A stretch of 64,000 nucleotides of DNA from Bacteroidota bacterium (GTDB taxonomy: Bacteria; Bacteroidota; Bacteroidia; 2-12-FULL-35-15): the NCBI GenBank assembly GCA_025963715.1, contig JAOQAG010000048.1:69553-133552 (forward strand). The letters run 5' to 3'. Each line of letters starts with the position of its first letter. The stretch's first letter is position 1. The position numbers and the translations under genes were made by a program. Below, piece by piece: positions 8,901 through 16,453 of this stretch. The notes beneath the pieces are model-generated. The model did no database searches and had not been told where the DNA came from. It worked only from the letters and a program-made list of their open reading frames with translations.

Positions 8901-10178
8901 CCTGTTTTGGTTGATAATATGCCTGATCAGAATGTTTGTAATAACGGAACGGTAACGCTGAATGCCACTGTTCACGGTGGAACGGGTGCATATACGTATA
9001 GCTGGACACCGGCAACGGGATTAAGCGATCCTGCAATTAATAACCCTGTTGCAACTACTACTGTTACAACAGTGTACACGGTGCAGGCCACGGATGCAAA
9101 TGGTTGTAGTGCCAGCGCATCGGTAACAGTTGCTGTAAATCCTCCTTTGGCAGTTGTAACACAAAGTGGTGCATCGGTTTGTCCGGGTAATTCAACAGTA
9201 CTTTCTGCAACCGCATCCTTCGGTTCCATTACCGGTTATACGTATGCATGGACGCCAGCGATAAGTTTAGATAATGCTGCGTTACCATCGCCGCAAGCCA
9301 CGCCTGCAGCTACCACCACGTATACAGTTACTGTAACGGATGCCTGTTTATCCACCGCTACAGCAACAGAAACGGTTACTGTTTTACCTTTACCAACGCC
9401 CGTATTAACGGCAGATGTACGGTCGGGTTGCGCACCGTTGTGTGTACAATTTACTGATACAACCGGAATTACACCGGGCGCTATCACCGGCTGGAACTGG
9501 ACATTTGGAGATGGGGGAACGGATGCGCTGCAAAGTACTTCACATTGTTACCCGAACGATGGATCATATACTGTTGCATTAACAGTAACCGGTGCAAACG
9601 GCTGCTCTAATACGGTTACACAAAATAATTACATACAGGTGTTTCCGTTACCGGAAGCGGCTTTTACAAGCAATGTTACGGAAGCAAATCTTTTTGATCC
9701 AACCATCAATTTTATAAACGAAACAAGTGGTGCTGTTTCCTGCAATTGGACATTTGGAGATGCAGTTACATCCACGCAGGTAAATCCTTCTCACACGTAT
9801 AACGATGCGGGGACGTACCCGGTGTGGCTGGTTGCGGCCACAGATAAGGGTTGTATTGATAGTGTAATGCATACGGTGGTGATACAGGGAGAATTTACAT
9901 TTTTTGCACCCAATGCATTTACGCCGGATGATGATCTGACAAACAATATGTTTTTACCAAAAGGCATTGGCTGGGATCCGGCTAAATACGAGCTGATGGT
10001 GTTCGACCGTTGGGGAAATACCTGCTTCGAAACAAAAGACGTGAACAAGGGTTGGAATGGCATTGTAAAAAATGGAAGCGAAGTGGCGCAAATGGATGTG
10101 TACGTTTGGAAAGTGATGTTGTGGGATGTGTTTGGGAAAAAACATTCGTATACGGGAACGGTTACTATTGCGAAATAG
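5904..10178 (+). CDS. Large T9SS-secreted adhesin-like protein with Ig-like, SprB-type and PKD repeats and type B sorting domain
   Basis: 1,424 residues with a Sec signal peptide (about 1-26, ending NSQ). After it comes a lamin-tail-like region (LIMNEVSNGPAGNQEYVEFV) to about 250. Six or more Ig-like repeats of ~75-80 residues follow (about 350-790), recognisable by TYTVTGTTAGCSATA and VTVNP. Two SprB-like repeats (CNGSTNGQANVIASGGSG..YSYTWSSG and CAGACNGTATAAATGG) span about 845-1000, and two PKD domains (ITGWNWTFGDGGTD; SCNWTFGDAVTS) about 1175-1330. The last 90 residues (FFAPNAFTPDDD..N, FDRWGN, W(N)G) are the gliding-motility-associated type B sorting domain. It should be exported by Sec, cross the outer membrane by T9SS and act at the surface, probably in adhesion. 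The stop codon abuts dispersed repeat H. Confidence 0.9.
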   Translation: MKQLIINRTSAVIFFLLYFVFSANSQTLIMNEVSNGPAGNQEYVEFVVVSNTVAYDCGSTTPPCIDIRGWIFDDNSGYHGSSGVATGAVRFSQNSLWSCVPVGTIILIYNNGDRNPAIPADDLSLSDGNCRIIAPLNSTLFESNSVTPGASACSYPVSGWTSGGSWNNTLLANAGDCARIVNLAGCEVFSVCWSSDNSNNLIYFSGSAAQKVYYFNGGNPTVQSNWSSGSANPSPGLQTPGAPNNAANASYIAQFNNNCVPITPLNVTATFVNAGCTCNGSATAVSSGSIGGYTYVWYNASYNPIGQTTATATGLCAGTYHVIGRSSIGCTDTASVTVTSTSTTSVTASSAIVCQGQNASLTATPSATGGTYSWVPGGQNTQTISVSPASTTTYTVTYTLAGCSSTATATVTVSPLPVITLNSDTICAGQSAMLTAAGATTYAWNTGATVNPFTVSPLSTTTYTVTGTTAGCSATAAAMVTVNPVPVIIVNSTTICPGAIASLSASGGAAYTWSAGATATGVNTATASPVSTSTYTVTGTAAGCFSTAVATVTVNPATIITVNSPALCSGQTANLSASGADSYTWSAGPTPTGAGTADVSPATTTSYTVTGTAAGCSGTAVATVTVNPLPVITINPDTICAGESGTLTAAGAATYVWNTGAITNPLTVSPSVTTTYTVTGTTAGCSATAAGTVTVNTAPVVIVNSTTICPGSTATLTAAGATTYVWSTGANTSTITAAPLFDTIYTVTGTTAGCSNTAVSTVMIHAVLPVNAGADDSVCFAGNTMLAASPDVAGFSYSWSPVTGLSNAGVYDPTATPPATTTYVVTVIDTNGCSTNDSVIIYADPQLSIALSSTPVLCNGSTNGQANVIASGGSGIYSYTWSSGDATATINQGAGTYAVVVTDSWGCTGTDSTIITEPTALAASATAVNVTCAGACNGTATAAATGGTTGASGYSYLWNTSPAQTTATATALCAGTYTCMVKDLNNCSVTTIATITEPEPVLVDNMPDQNVCNNGTVTLNATVHGGTGAYTYSWTPATGLSDPAINNPVATTTVTTVYTVQATDANGCSASASVTVAVNPPLAVVTQSGASVCPGNSTVLSATASFGSITGYTYAWTPAISLDNAALPSPQATPAATTTYTVTVTDACLSTATATETVTVLPLPTPVLTADVRSGCAPLCVQFTDTTGITPGAITGWNWTFGDGGTDALQSTSHCYPNDGSYTVALTVTGANGCSNTVTQNNYIQVFPLPEAAFTSNVTEANLFDPTINFINETSGAVSCNWTFGDAVTSTQVNPSHTYNDAGTYPVWLVAATDKGCIDSVMHTVVIQGEFTFFAPNAFTPDDDLTNNMFLPKGIGWDPAKYELMVFDRWGNTCFETKDVNKGWNGIVKNGSEVAQMDVYVWKVMLWDVFGKKHSYTGTVTIAK

Positions 10179-10432
10179 TCGTTAGTCAATAGTCGTTAGT
10201 AATTAGTAGCTGAGTGGCTCCTTTGGAGCGGTTTTTGCCACGAAGGCACAAAGAAAAAATAAAAGAATTAATAGTTCTTTCTAAAGTTGGTCACACGCAT
10301 TTATAGAACGTGCATGCGTGTTGGTATGAAAAAGGAAAGTGTAACGTTGATAGGTGTGCTGTGTGTTTACTAATAACCATGTACTAATTACTAAAAACTA
10401 ATTACTAAAGACTAATTACTAAACGACTATTT
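10179..10432. repeat. Dispersed repeat H and A phrases
   Basis: Immediately after the adhesin stop lie GTCGTTAGTCAATAGTCG and AGTAATTAGTAG (family H). A degenerate A phrase (TGCCACGAAGGCACAAAG) is at about 10230. Near the next start the sequence is ACTAATTACTAAA repeated three to four times (about 10377-10430). No gene seen. Confidence 0.55.
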
Positions 10433-10846
10433 ATGAAATCAGGACATGTTTGTTGGTTCGAGATCCCTGTGAGAAAGCTGGACAGGGCCATTCATTTTTA
10501 TTCCGTTGTTTTAAATGTGAAGATCGAAAAAATAAAAATTCTGGATAAAGAAAACGGAATTTTCAAAAAAGAGAATCACCTGATCGGTGGTGTGCTGGTA
10601 GAAAAAGAAGGCCATACTTCCGGGAAAGGCCCGATGATCTTTTTCTTTGTAGTAGGATTATCGGACGTACTGAATTCTGTTACAACGCTTGGCGGAAAAA
10701 TAATTACTCCCAAAACGCTGATCCGCCAAATGGATGAAAAAGGAAATTCCATTATTGCAAAAAACTTAATTGACGGTGATACCGGTTATTTTTCTGAAAT
10801 AGAAGATAGCGAAGGAAATGTGCTGGGGCTTTATTCGAATAGTTGA
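10433..10846 (+). CDS. VOC (glyoxalase/bleomycin-resistance) superfamily protein
   Basis: A 137-residue single-module VOC protein. The opening HVCWFEIPVRKLDRAIHFYSVVLN and the closing TGYFSEIEDSEGNVLGLYS are the classic first strand-helix and last metal-ligand strand (Glu in FSEIEDSEGN). Such proteins bind a metal and act as lyases, dioxygenases or small-molecule binders; the substrate is not predictable. The expected His near the N-terminus is present (His5). Single gene flanked by repeats. Confidence 0.85.
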   Translation: MKSGHVCWFEIPVRKLDRAIHFYSVVLNVKIEKIKILDKENGIFKKENHLIGGVLVEKEGHTSGKGPMIFFFVVGLSDVLNSVTTLGGKIITPKTLIRQMDEKGNSIIAKNLIDGDTGYFSEIEDSEGNVLGLYSNS

Positions 10847-11182
10847 TTATAAAAATAAGTTCAAAGTTTGCTGTGTGTATTTTACCGCAAAGTGCGCGGA
10901 GAAGTCGCAGAGATCGCAGAGAAATAAAATCATTGTAGCTTAGGGTTTGCGAGGGATTTCGCGCCAGCGAAATATAGTTTTTGCACCATCTTGCATACAG
11001 TAAACATATAACCTCTGCGAACTTTGCGGCTCTGCGAGAAATATACACAGTAATTTGGGAACCGACTCCGAACTACTTCAAAAATCCCCGTTTTACCGAA
11101 CCCCTCCCGCCTTGTAAATAACTTTTAATTAAAATAAGCGATTATTTCGTTATTTTTCAAGTCAATATCTAAAAACGTATTT
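10847..11182. repeat. Intergenic repeat L (CGCAGAG/GCAAAG type) in inverted orientation, plus E phrase
   Basis: An E phrase (GTTCAAAGTTTGCTGTGTG, about 10859) is followed by ACCGCAAAGTGCGCGGAG and CGCAGAGATCGCAGAG (about 10884-10924). An inverted relative, CTCTGCGAACTTTGCGG, lies at about 11013-11029. The arms could form a long imperfect hairpin. No gene; the ~80 bases before 11183 are AT-rich and probably hold the sugar-transporter promoter, but I see no clear box. Confidence 0.5.
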
Positions 11183-12631
11183 ATGGGAAATAACACTACC
11201 AAACCGTCATCCTTAATTGTCCTGATCTCTGTTTTCTTTTTCTGGGGATTTGTTGCCGCCAGCAATGATATTCTGATCCCGGTTTTTAAAGAAAAATTAA
11301 ACCTCGAGCAATGGCAATCGCAGATGATCTCTTTTGCATTTTATGTGGCATACACTGTTGGTTCCATTATTTATTATATTATTTCCAAATCGTCGGGGCG
11401 CGATATTTTAAACCGGATCGGTTATAAGAACGGTATTGCGCTAGGTTTGGTCATCTCTGCCTGCGGCACGTTGCTGTTTATTCCCGCCGCAAATACAGCT
11501 TCATTTCCATTGATGATCTCCGGTTTATTTATTGTCGGCCTGGGTTTTTCCTTACAGCAAACCGCCGCCAATCCATTGGCCATTGTTATGGGCGATCCGC
11601 GCAAAGGGTCACAACGATTGAGCCTTGCAGGTGGCGTGAATAATTTCGGGACCACCATCGGGCCGCTGCTGGTAAGTTTTGCGATCTTCGGATCGGTTGC
11701 TGTTGGCGGCGCATCCAGTACATTAAGCATCGAAAATATAAAAATCCCGTATTTAATTTTAGGCGCTGCATTTCTGATCGTTGCCGTAATTTTTAAATTT
11801 TCTTCTATCCCTGATAAAATTGAATCGATCAATGATGATGAGCAACCGGAGCTGGGTTTAACCGAACGAAAAAGCGCGTTGAAATATCCGCAGCTGGTAT
11901 TGGGAATGATCGCAATTTTTGTATACGTGGGTGTGGAAGTTTCAACGGCAAGTAACCTTCCCGAATTTATGAAACAACATTTACACATTCCAACAGATAA
12001 GATCGCACCGTTTGTTTCCTTGTTCTGGGCAAGCCTTATGATCGGCCGCTGGACATCCTCGGTTGGCGCTTTTGATCTGAAAGCCGGAACAAAAGCAGTG
12101 CTAAAATTCCTGATGCCTTACATTGCATTCGCTGTATTTTTAGGCGTAAATAAAATTGCCAATCACGACCTTACTCCTTTTTATATTTATGTGTTTGTGA
12201 TCGTTGCATTAATTGCCGGTGATATGCTGAGCAAAGGAAACCCGGCGCGCCAGCTGCTTATTTATTCATTTTTCGGGATCACCGCGCTGATCATTGGCAT
12301 GCTGGCCGACGGAATGGTAAGTGTATATGCATTTATCAGCGTTGGTTTATTTTGCAGCACGTTGTGGCCCTGCATCTTTACGCTTGCCATTGCAGGATTG
12401 GGAAAACATACCAACGAAGGTTCCGGTTTTTTAATTATGATGATCATGGGTGGCGGCTTTATCAGTTTGCTCCAGGGCATTTTGGCCGGTAACGGTTTAT
12501 TGGGGATCCAATTCAGTTACATCGTAGGTGTTGCATGTTTTGCATACCTCGCATTTTATGCATGGAAAGTAAGCGCGATATTGAGGTCGCAGGGCATCGA
12601 TTATGATTCCACAAAAGATTCCGGACATTAA
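11183..12631 (+). CDS. FucP-family sugar:H+ symporter (MFS), probable GlcNAc/hexose importer
   Basis: A 482-residue protein with about twelve membrane helices and no signal peptide. FFFWGFVAASNDILIPVFK is the characteristic first helix of the FucP/GluP/NagP branch of the major facilitator superfamily, and GLGFSLQQTAANPLA and GGVNNFGTTIGP are conserved in it. The family imports fucose, glucose/galactose or N-acetylglucosamine with protons across the inner membrane. The substrate is inferred from context: a ROK kinase follows 32 bases later, and a beta-hexosaminidase and glycosylasparaginase lie in the same run of genes, so GlcNAc (or mannose) is likely. First gene of the apparent operon. Confidence 0.85.
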   Translation: MGNNTTKPSSLIVLISVFFFWGFVAASNDILIPVFKEKLNLEQWQSQMISFAFYVAYTVGSIIYYIISKSSGRDILNRIGYKNGIALGLVISACGTLLFIPAANTASFPLMISGLFIVGLGFSLQQTAANPLAIVMGDPRKGSQRLSLAGGVNNFGTTIGPLLVSFAIFGSVAVGGASSTLSIENIKIPYLILGAAFLIVAVIFKFSSIPDKIESINDDEQPELGLTERKSALKYPQLVLGMIAIFVYVGVEVSTASNLPEFMKQHLHIPTDKIAPFVSLFWASLMIGRWTSSVGAFDLKAGTKAVLKFLMPYIAFAVFLGVNKIANHDLTPFYIYVFVIVALIAGDMLSKGNPARQLLIYSFFGITALIIGMLADGMVSVYAFISVGLFCSTLWPCIFTLAIAGLGKHTNEGSGFLIMMIMGGGFISLLQGILAGNGLLGIQFSYIVGVACFAYLAFYAWKVSAILRSQGIDYDSTKDSGH

Positions 12632-12663
12632 CATTCTCTTTTTTAATAACGACGAAGGATCAG

Positions 12664-13617
12664 ATGAAAAAATTAGTTGCAGCAATTGATATCGGCGGCA
12701 CCAATACCGTTTTTGGTTTGGTGGATGAAACAGGAAACATCCTGTTAAAAGAAAGCATTGCCACCGAACATTTTCCTATTCCGGAAGACCTGGTTGCGGT
12801 GGTTTCTGAACACATAAAAAAAGCATTTAAAGATTTTGCATCTGAATATGAGCTGATCGGCGCAGGGATCGGGGCACCGAACGGCAATTACTTTAACGGC
12901 AACATTGAGTTTGCACCCAATTTAAAATGGCAGGGAATGATCCCGATCGCTGATTTATTTTCGGAGCACCTGCATGTAAAAGCGGTATTGACAAACGATG
13001 CAAATGCCGCTGCGATTGGCGAAATGGTATTCGGTGGTGCAAAAGGCCTGAAAGATTTTTTATTTATTACGCTTGGAACAGGCCTTGGCAGCGGAATTGT
13101 TGTGAACGGCGAAATGGTTTACGGCCATGATGGTTTTGCCGGTGAGATCGGGCACGTGATCGTTTACCCGGATGGACGCCAATGCGGCTGCGGCCGGAAA
13201 GGCTGCCTAGAAACGTATTGCTCGGCAACAGGTATCAAACGTACTTACTCCGATCTGTTAATGAGCCATCACGATAAAGCCAATTTACAGGCACGCGTGG
13301 CCGATGCAAAATACATTTATGATAAAGCCATTGCCGGTGATAAGGATGCTATTGAAGCATTCAATCAAACCGGCGATGTATTAGGATTGGCGCTGGCAAA
13401 CAGCGTTGCATATACAAGTCCGCAGGTAATTTTTTTATTCGGAGGATTAGCGCTCGCAGGCGATTTTATTTTTAAACCGACGATTGAAAGCTTCGAGCGG
13501 AATTTACTGAACATCTACAAAAATAAAATAAAGATCCTGCCTTCCTTATTGAAAGAAAACGATGCAGCACTGCTGGGTGCGGCCTCTTTAATATTAAAAG
13601 AACTGACTAAAGCATGA
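12664..13617 (+). CDS. ROK-family sugar kinase
   Basis: A 317-residue cytoplasmic kinase. It has the phosphate-binding DIGGTNTVFGLVD (about 9-21), GAGIGAPNG, LTNDANAAAIGE with the catalytic Asp, LGTGLGSGIVVNG, the sugar-binding GEIGH, and the zinc motif CGCGRKGCLE. The family phosphorylates glucose, N-acetylglucosamine, N-acetylmannosamine or mannose with ATP. With the upstream transporter it would trap the imported sugar; GlcNAc is favoured by the neighbours. Its stop overlaps the start of the next gene by ATGA (13614-13617), indicating translational coupling to the cytochrome gene. Confidence 0.88.
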   Translation: MKKLVAAIDIGGTNTVFGLVDETGNILLKESIATEHFPIPEDLVAVVSEHIKKAFKDFASEYELIGAGIGAPNGNYFNGNIEFAPNLKWQGMIPIADLFSEHLHVKAVLTNDANAAAIGEMVFGGAKGLKDFLFITLGTGLGSGIVVNGEMVYGHDGFAGEIGHVIVYPDGRQCGCGRKGCLETYCSATGIKRTYSDLLMSHHDKANLQARVADAKYIYDKAIAGDKDAIEAFNQTGDVLGLALANSVAYTSPQVIFLFGGLALAGDFIFKPTIESFERNLLNIYKNKIKILPSLLKENDAALLGAASLILKELTKA

Positions 13618-14693
13618 GTAACAACGATCACAAAAATACAGAAGAGCGTTTGCTGAATGTGATCGGCAAGTTGTTGAATGTGATCGCTTGTTTGATGCTT
13701 TTTGTTGCCGCACTGGTGTATGTATGCTTTTGCGGTGTTCCCGAAATTTTTATCCCTAAAAAAGAAGTTGTTTACACGCCGCCGGCTCCTGATAAAAAAA
13801 GTGAACAAGCGGCTGTTGTTTCTACGCTCTGGATCGCTCCGGATACCGCAACCATTCCGAAAGATGAAAAAGGAAAACAGATCCGTTACGGTCGTATGCT
13901 CATTTCAAATACCGCGTATTATTTTGGCCCGCATGGAATTATTCAGCACAGCAGCAACGGCATGAATTGTCAGAATTGCCATTTGGATGCCGGAACAAAA
14001 GCATTCGGGAATAACTACAGCGCCGTAGCTTCCACGTATCCAAAATTTCGTGAACGTTCCGGCATGACCGAAAGCATTTACAAACGCGTGAACGATTGTT
14101 TTGAGCGCAGCCTGAACGGTGCAGCACTGGATTCATCCGGGAAGGAAATGCAGGCTATAAAAGCATACATTATCTGGCTGGGACAAAATGTGAAAAAAGG
14201 CGAAAAGCCAATGGGCTCAGGAATCACAGAGCTTGCTTATTTACAGCGCGCTGCAGATCCGGAAAAAGGAAAAACCGTGTACACCCAAAAATGTATGTCG
14301 TGCCATGGAACAAATGGCGACGGAAAATTAAACACAGATCAGCTTACCTATCAATATCCGCCGCTTTGGGGCGCTCACAGTTATAATTACGGCGCAGGAT
14401 TATTCCGTTTATCACGATTTGCGGGATATGTAAAATCCAACATGCCGCTGGGCGTTACCTATGATAATCCGCAGCTAACGGATGAGCAGGCTTGGGATGT
14501 GGCGGCGTATGTGAATTCACAACTGCGCCCAACGAAAGATCTGAGTAAAGACTGGCCTAAAATTTCGGGTAAACCGGTTGATCATCCCTTTGGGCCGTAT
14601 GCGGATGGCTTTACTGAAAAGCAGCATAAATACGGGCCATTTGCACCAATCGCGGAAGCGAAGAAGAAACAAAAAGATAAAAAAAGTAAATGA
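13614..14693 (+). CDS. tsdA: Di-haem cytochrome c, thiosulfate dehydrogenase (TsdA) family
   Basis: A 359-residue protein with an N-terminal membrane segment (about 18-41) and two haem c motifs, CQNCH (119-123) and CMSCH (227-231). NCHLDAGTKAFG, NDCFERSLNG (Cys162 in the position of the unusual axial cysteine of TsdA haem 1), GRMLI, SNMPLG (Met277, likely haem 2 ligand) and the C-terminal KPVDHPFGPYADGF..QHKYGPF are all features of thiosulfate dehydrogenase. TsdA enzymes interconvert thiosulfate and tetrathionate in the periplasm. The frame overlaps the ROK kinase stop (ATGA), and a SoxB-like gene follows ten bases downstream, which supports a sulfur role. The physiological direction and electron partner cannot be read from sequence. 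Confidence 0.83.
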   Translation: MSNNDHKNTEERLLNVIGKLLNVIACLMLFVAALVYVCFCGVPEIFIPKKEVVYTPPAPDKKSEQAAVVSTLWIAPDTATIPKDEKGKQIRYGRMLISNTAYYFGPHGIIQHSSNGMNCQNCHLDAGTKAFGNNYSAVASTYPKFRERSGMTESIYKRVNDCFERSLNGAALDSSGKEMQAIKAYIIWLGQNVKKGEKPMGSGITELAYLQRAADPEKGKTVYTQKCMSCHGTNGDGKLNTDQLTYQYPPLWGAHSYNYGAGLFRLSRFAGYVKSNMPLGVTYDNPQLTDEQAWDVAAYVNSQLRPTKDLSKDWPKISGKPVDHPFGPYADGFTEKQHKYGPFAPIAEAKKKQKDKKSK

Positions 14694-14703
14694 AATTTAA
14701 AAT

Positions 14704-16452
14704 ATGTCCGGAGAAAATAAACATACTTATTCCTGTTCCTGTAAAAGCTGCGAACCACTTATTATTGAAAATAATGTATCGCGTAAAAACTTTTTAAGAA
14801 CATTGGGTGCTGCAACACTTGGTATGGGATTGGCCCCGGTAACCTCTTTTGCTTTGCAGGAAAAAGGAAAAGCAGAAGAGATCTTAAAAAGTAATGTTGT
14901 TAAAAATGGAAAAGTGCAGCACATTTCGTTATTGCATACCAGTGATATACATGGACAAATAAATGTGCATGACGAATTTTTTTGGGAAAACGGAAAAGCT
15001 GTTTTTAAAAAACGGGGTGGTTTTGCACATTTAAAAACAATGATCAATGAGCTGCGGAAACAAAATCCCAATACATTATTGCTGGATGGCGGCGATTGTT
15101 TCCAGGGAAGCGGGATTGCTTCTTTAACCCGGGGACAGGGACTGGTACCCTTAATGAATAATTTACAATACGACCTGGTGTTACCGGGTAACTGGGAAGT
15201 GGTATACGGAAAACAAATGCTGCTGAAAGATCTGGGCGGATACAATGCGCGTAAGGTCTGTGCAAACATGTTTGATGACGATGCAGCCGGAGATCTATTA
15301 TTTCCGCCTTATTCCGTTTTTTATATTGCCGGAATTAAAATTGGATTTATTGGTTATAATGATCCTCTAACGGCGATCCGGCAGGCGCCAGATTACAGCA
15401 AAGGAATAAAATATTGCGGGCCGGAAAAAAACATTGCAAAGTACGTGAAAATATTGCGTGAGCAGGAACAGTGCAAAATGGTATTTGTGATGTCGCACAT
15501 GGGATTAGCGCAGCAATTGAACCTGGCATCAAAGCCGTATGCGGAAGGTGTTGATTATATTTTGGGTGCAGATACACATGAACGGATCCGAGAACCATTA
15601 CAAGGAAAATATGCAAAAGTAACAGAGCCGGGGGCGTTTGCTTCCTTTGTTGGTAAGCTGGACCTGGTGATTGAAGACGGCAAAATAAAAGAAGAAAGTT
15701 ATGAATTGCTTGAAGTGGATCCCGGAAAATATGCTGCGGATGAAGAAATGAAAAATTTAATAACGCAGGTATATCAGCCGTATGAAAAAGAATTAAAGCG
15801 CGTGATCGGAAAAACAAAAAGTACGCTGATGCGCTATTATGTTCTTGAAACGCCTATGGATAACATGATCACAGATGCGCTCATGTGGAAATTCAATCCG
15901 GATATTACCATCGCTAATGGATTTAGATTTTGTCCGCCACTGGTTGCAAGCGCAGCTACCCCTGCAGATATTACCTCCGATTATTTATACAGTATGATTC
16001 CCGGCAACAATGAAACGTTAATGGCAGATGTTACTGGAAATCAAATTTTGAACTGGCTGGAAAAAGAGCTTGAAAACGTATTTTCAAAAGACCCAGAAAA
16101 ACGTTTAGGCGGATGGCTGGTTCGGTTCCAGGGAATGAAAATAAGATTTACAATTGCAAATGAAGCGGGAAAACGGATAGAAGAGATCCTTGTAAAAGGA
16201 GAAAAAATTGACCCTGAAAAAATTTATAAAGTTGTTTCATGTGAGCGTGAAGGAGACCCGGATAGTTTATTGTGCAGGATAAAAGAGGTGAAAAATAATC
16301 AGAAGCTCGGAGTTTTAATACATGATGTAATAGAAGAATACATTACAAAACATTCGCCGGTTGAACCCAAAGTTGAAGGAAGAGCAGTTGCAACAGATGC
16401 GACAGCCGATTTATTAACACAGATAGAGGGAGTAAATTATCAATTCAGATAA
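14704..16452 (+). CDS. SoxB-like metallophosphoesterase/5'-nucleotidase family protein
   Basis: A 582-residue protein with calcineurin-like metallophosphatase and 5'-nucleotidase C-terminal domains. Metal-binding marks: HTSDIHGQI (Asp81, His83), LDGGDCFQGS (Asp131), PGNWEVVYG (Asn163) and GADTHERI. The Trp-Glu after the metal Asn replaces the usual GNHE and resembles SoxB, the Mn-dependent thiosulfohydrolase. The C-terminal half has NGFRFCPPL, LVRFQGMK and CEREGDPDSLL. The N-terminus is Tat-like but has SRKNFLR (Arg-Lys) rather than Arg-Arg, preceded by a CSCKSC cluster. Start is ten bases after tsdA; the stop is two bases before the GH20 start. A role in sulfate release from a sulfur compound is an inference; plain 5'-nucleotidase/UDP-sugar hydrolase activity is the alternative. 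Confidence 0.75.
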   Translation: MSGENKHTYSCSCKSCEPLIIENNVSRKNFLRTLGAATLGMGLAPVTSFALQEKGKAEEILKSNVVKNGKVQHISLLHTSDIHGQINVHDEFFWENGKAVFKKRGGFAHLKTMINELRKQNPNTLLLDGGDCFQGSGIASLTRGQGLVPLMNNLQYDLVLPGNWEVVYGKQMLLKDLGGYNARKVCANMFDDDAAGDLLFPPYSVFYIAGIKIGFIGYNDPLTAIRQAPDYSKGIKYCGPEKNIAKYVKILREQEQCKMVFVMSHMGLAQQLNLASKPYAEGVDYILGADTHERIREPLQGKYAKVTEPGAFASFVGKLDLVIEDGKIKEESYELLEVDPGKYAADEEMKNLITQVYQPYEKELKRVIGKTKSTLMRYYVLETPMDNMITDALMWKFNPDITIANGFRFCPPLVASAATPADITSDYLYSMIPGNNETLMADVTGNQILNWLEKELENVFSKDPEKRLGGWLVRFQGMKIRFTIANEAGKRIEEILVKGEKIDPEKIYKVVSCEREGDPDSLLCRIKEVKNNQKLGVLIHDVIEEYITKHSPVEPKVEGRAVATDATADLLTQIEGVNYQFR

Positions 16453-16453
16453 C

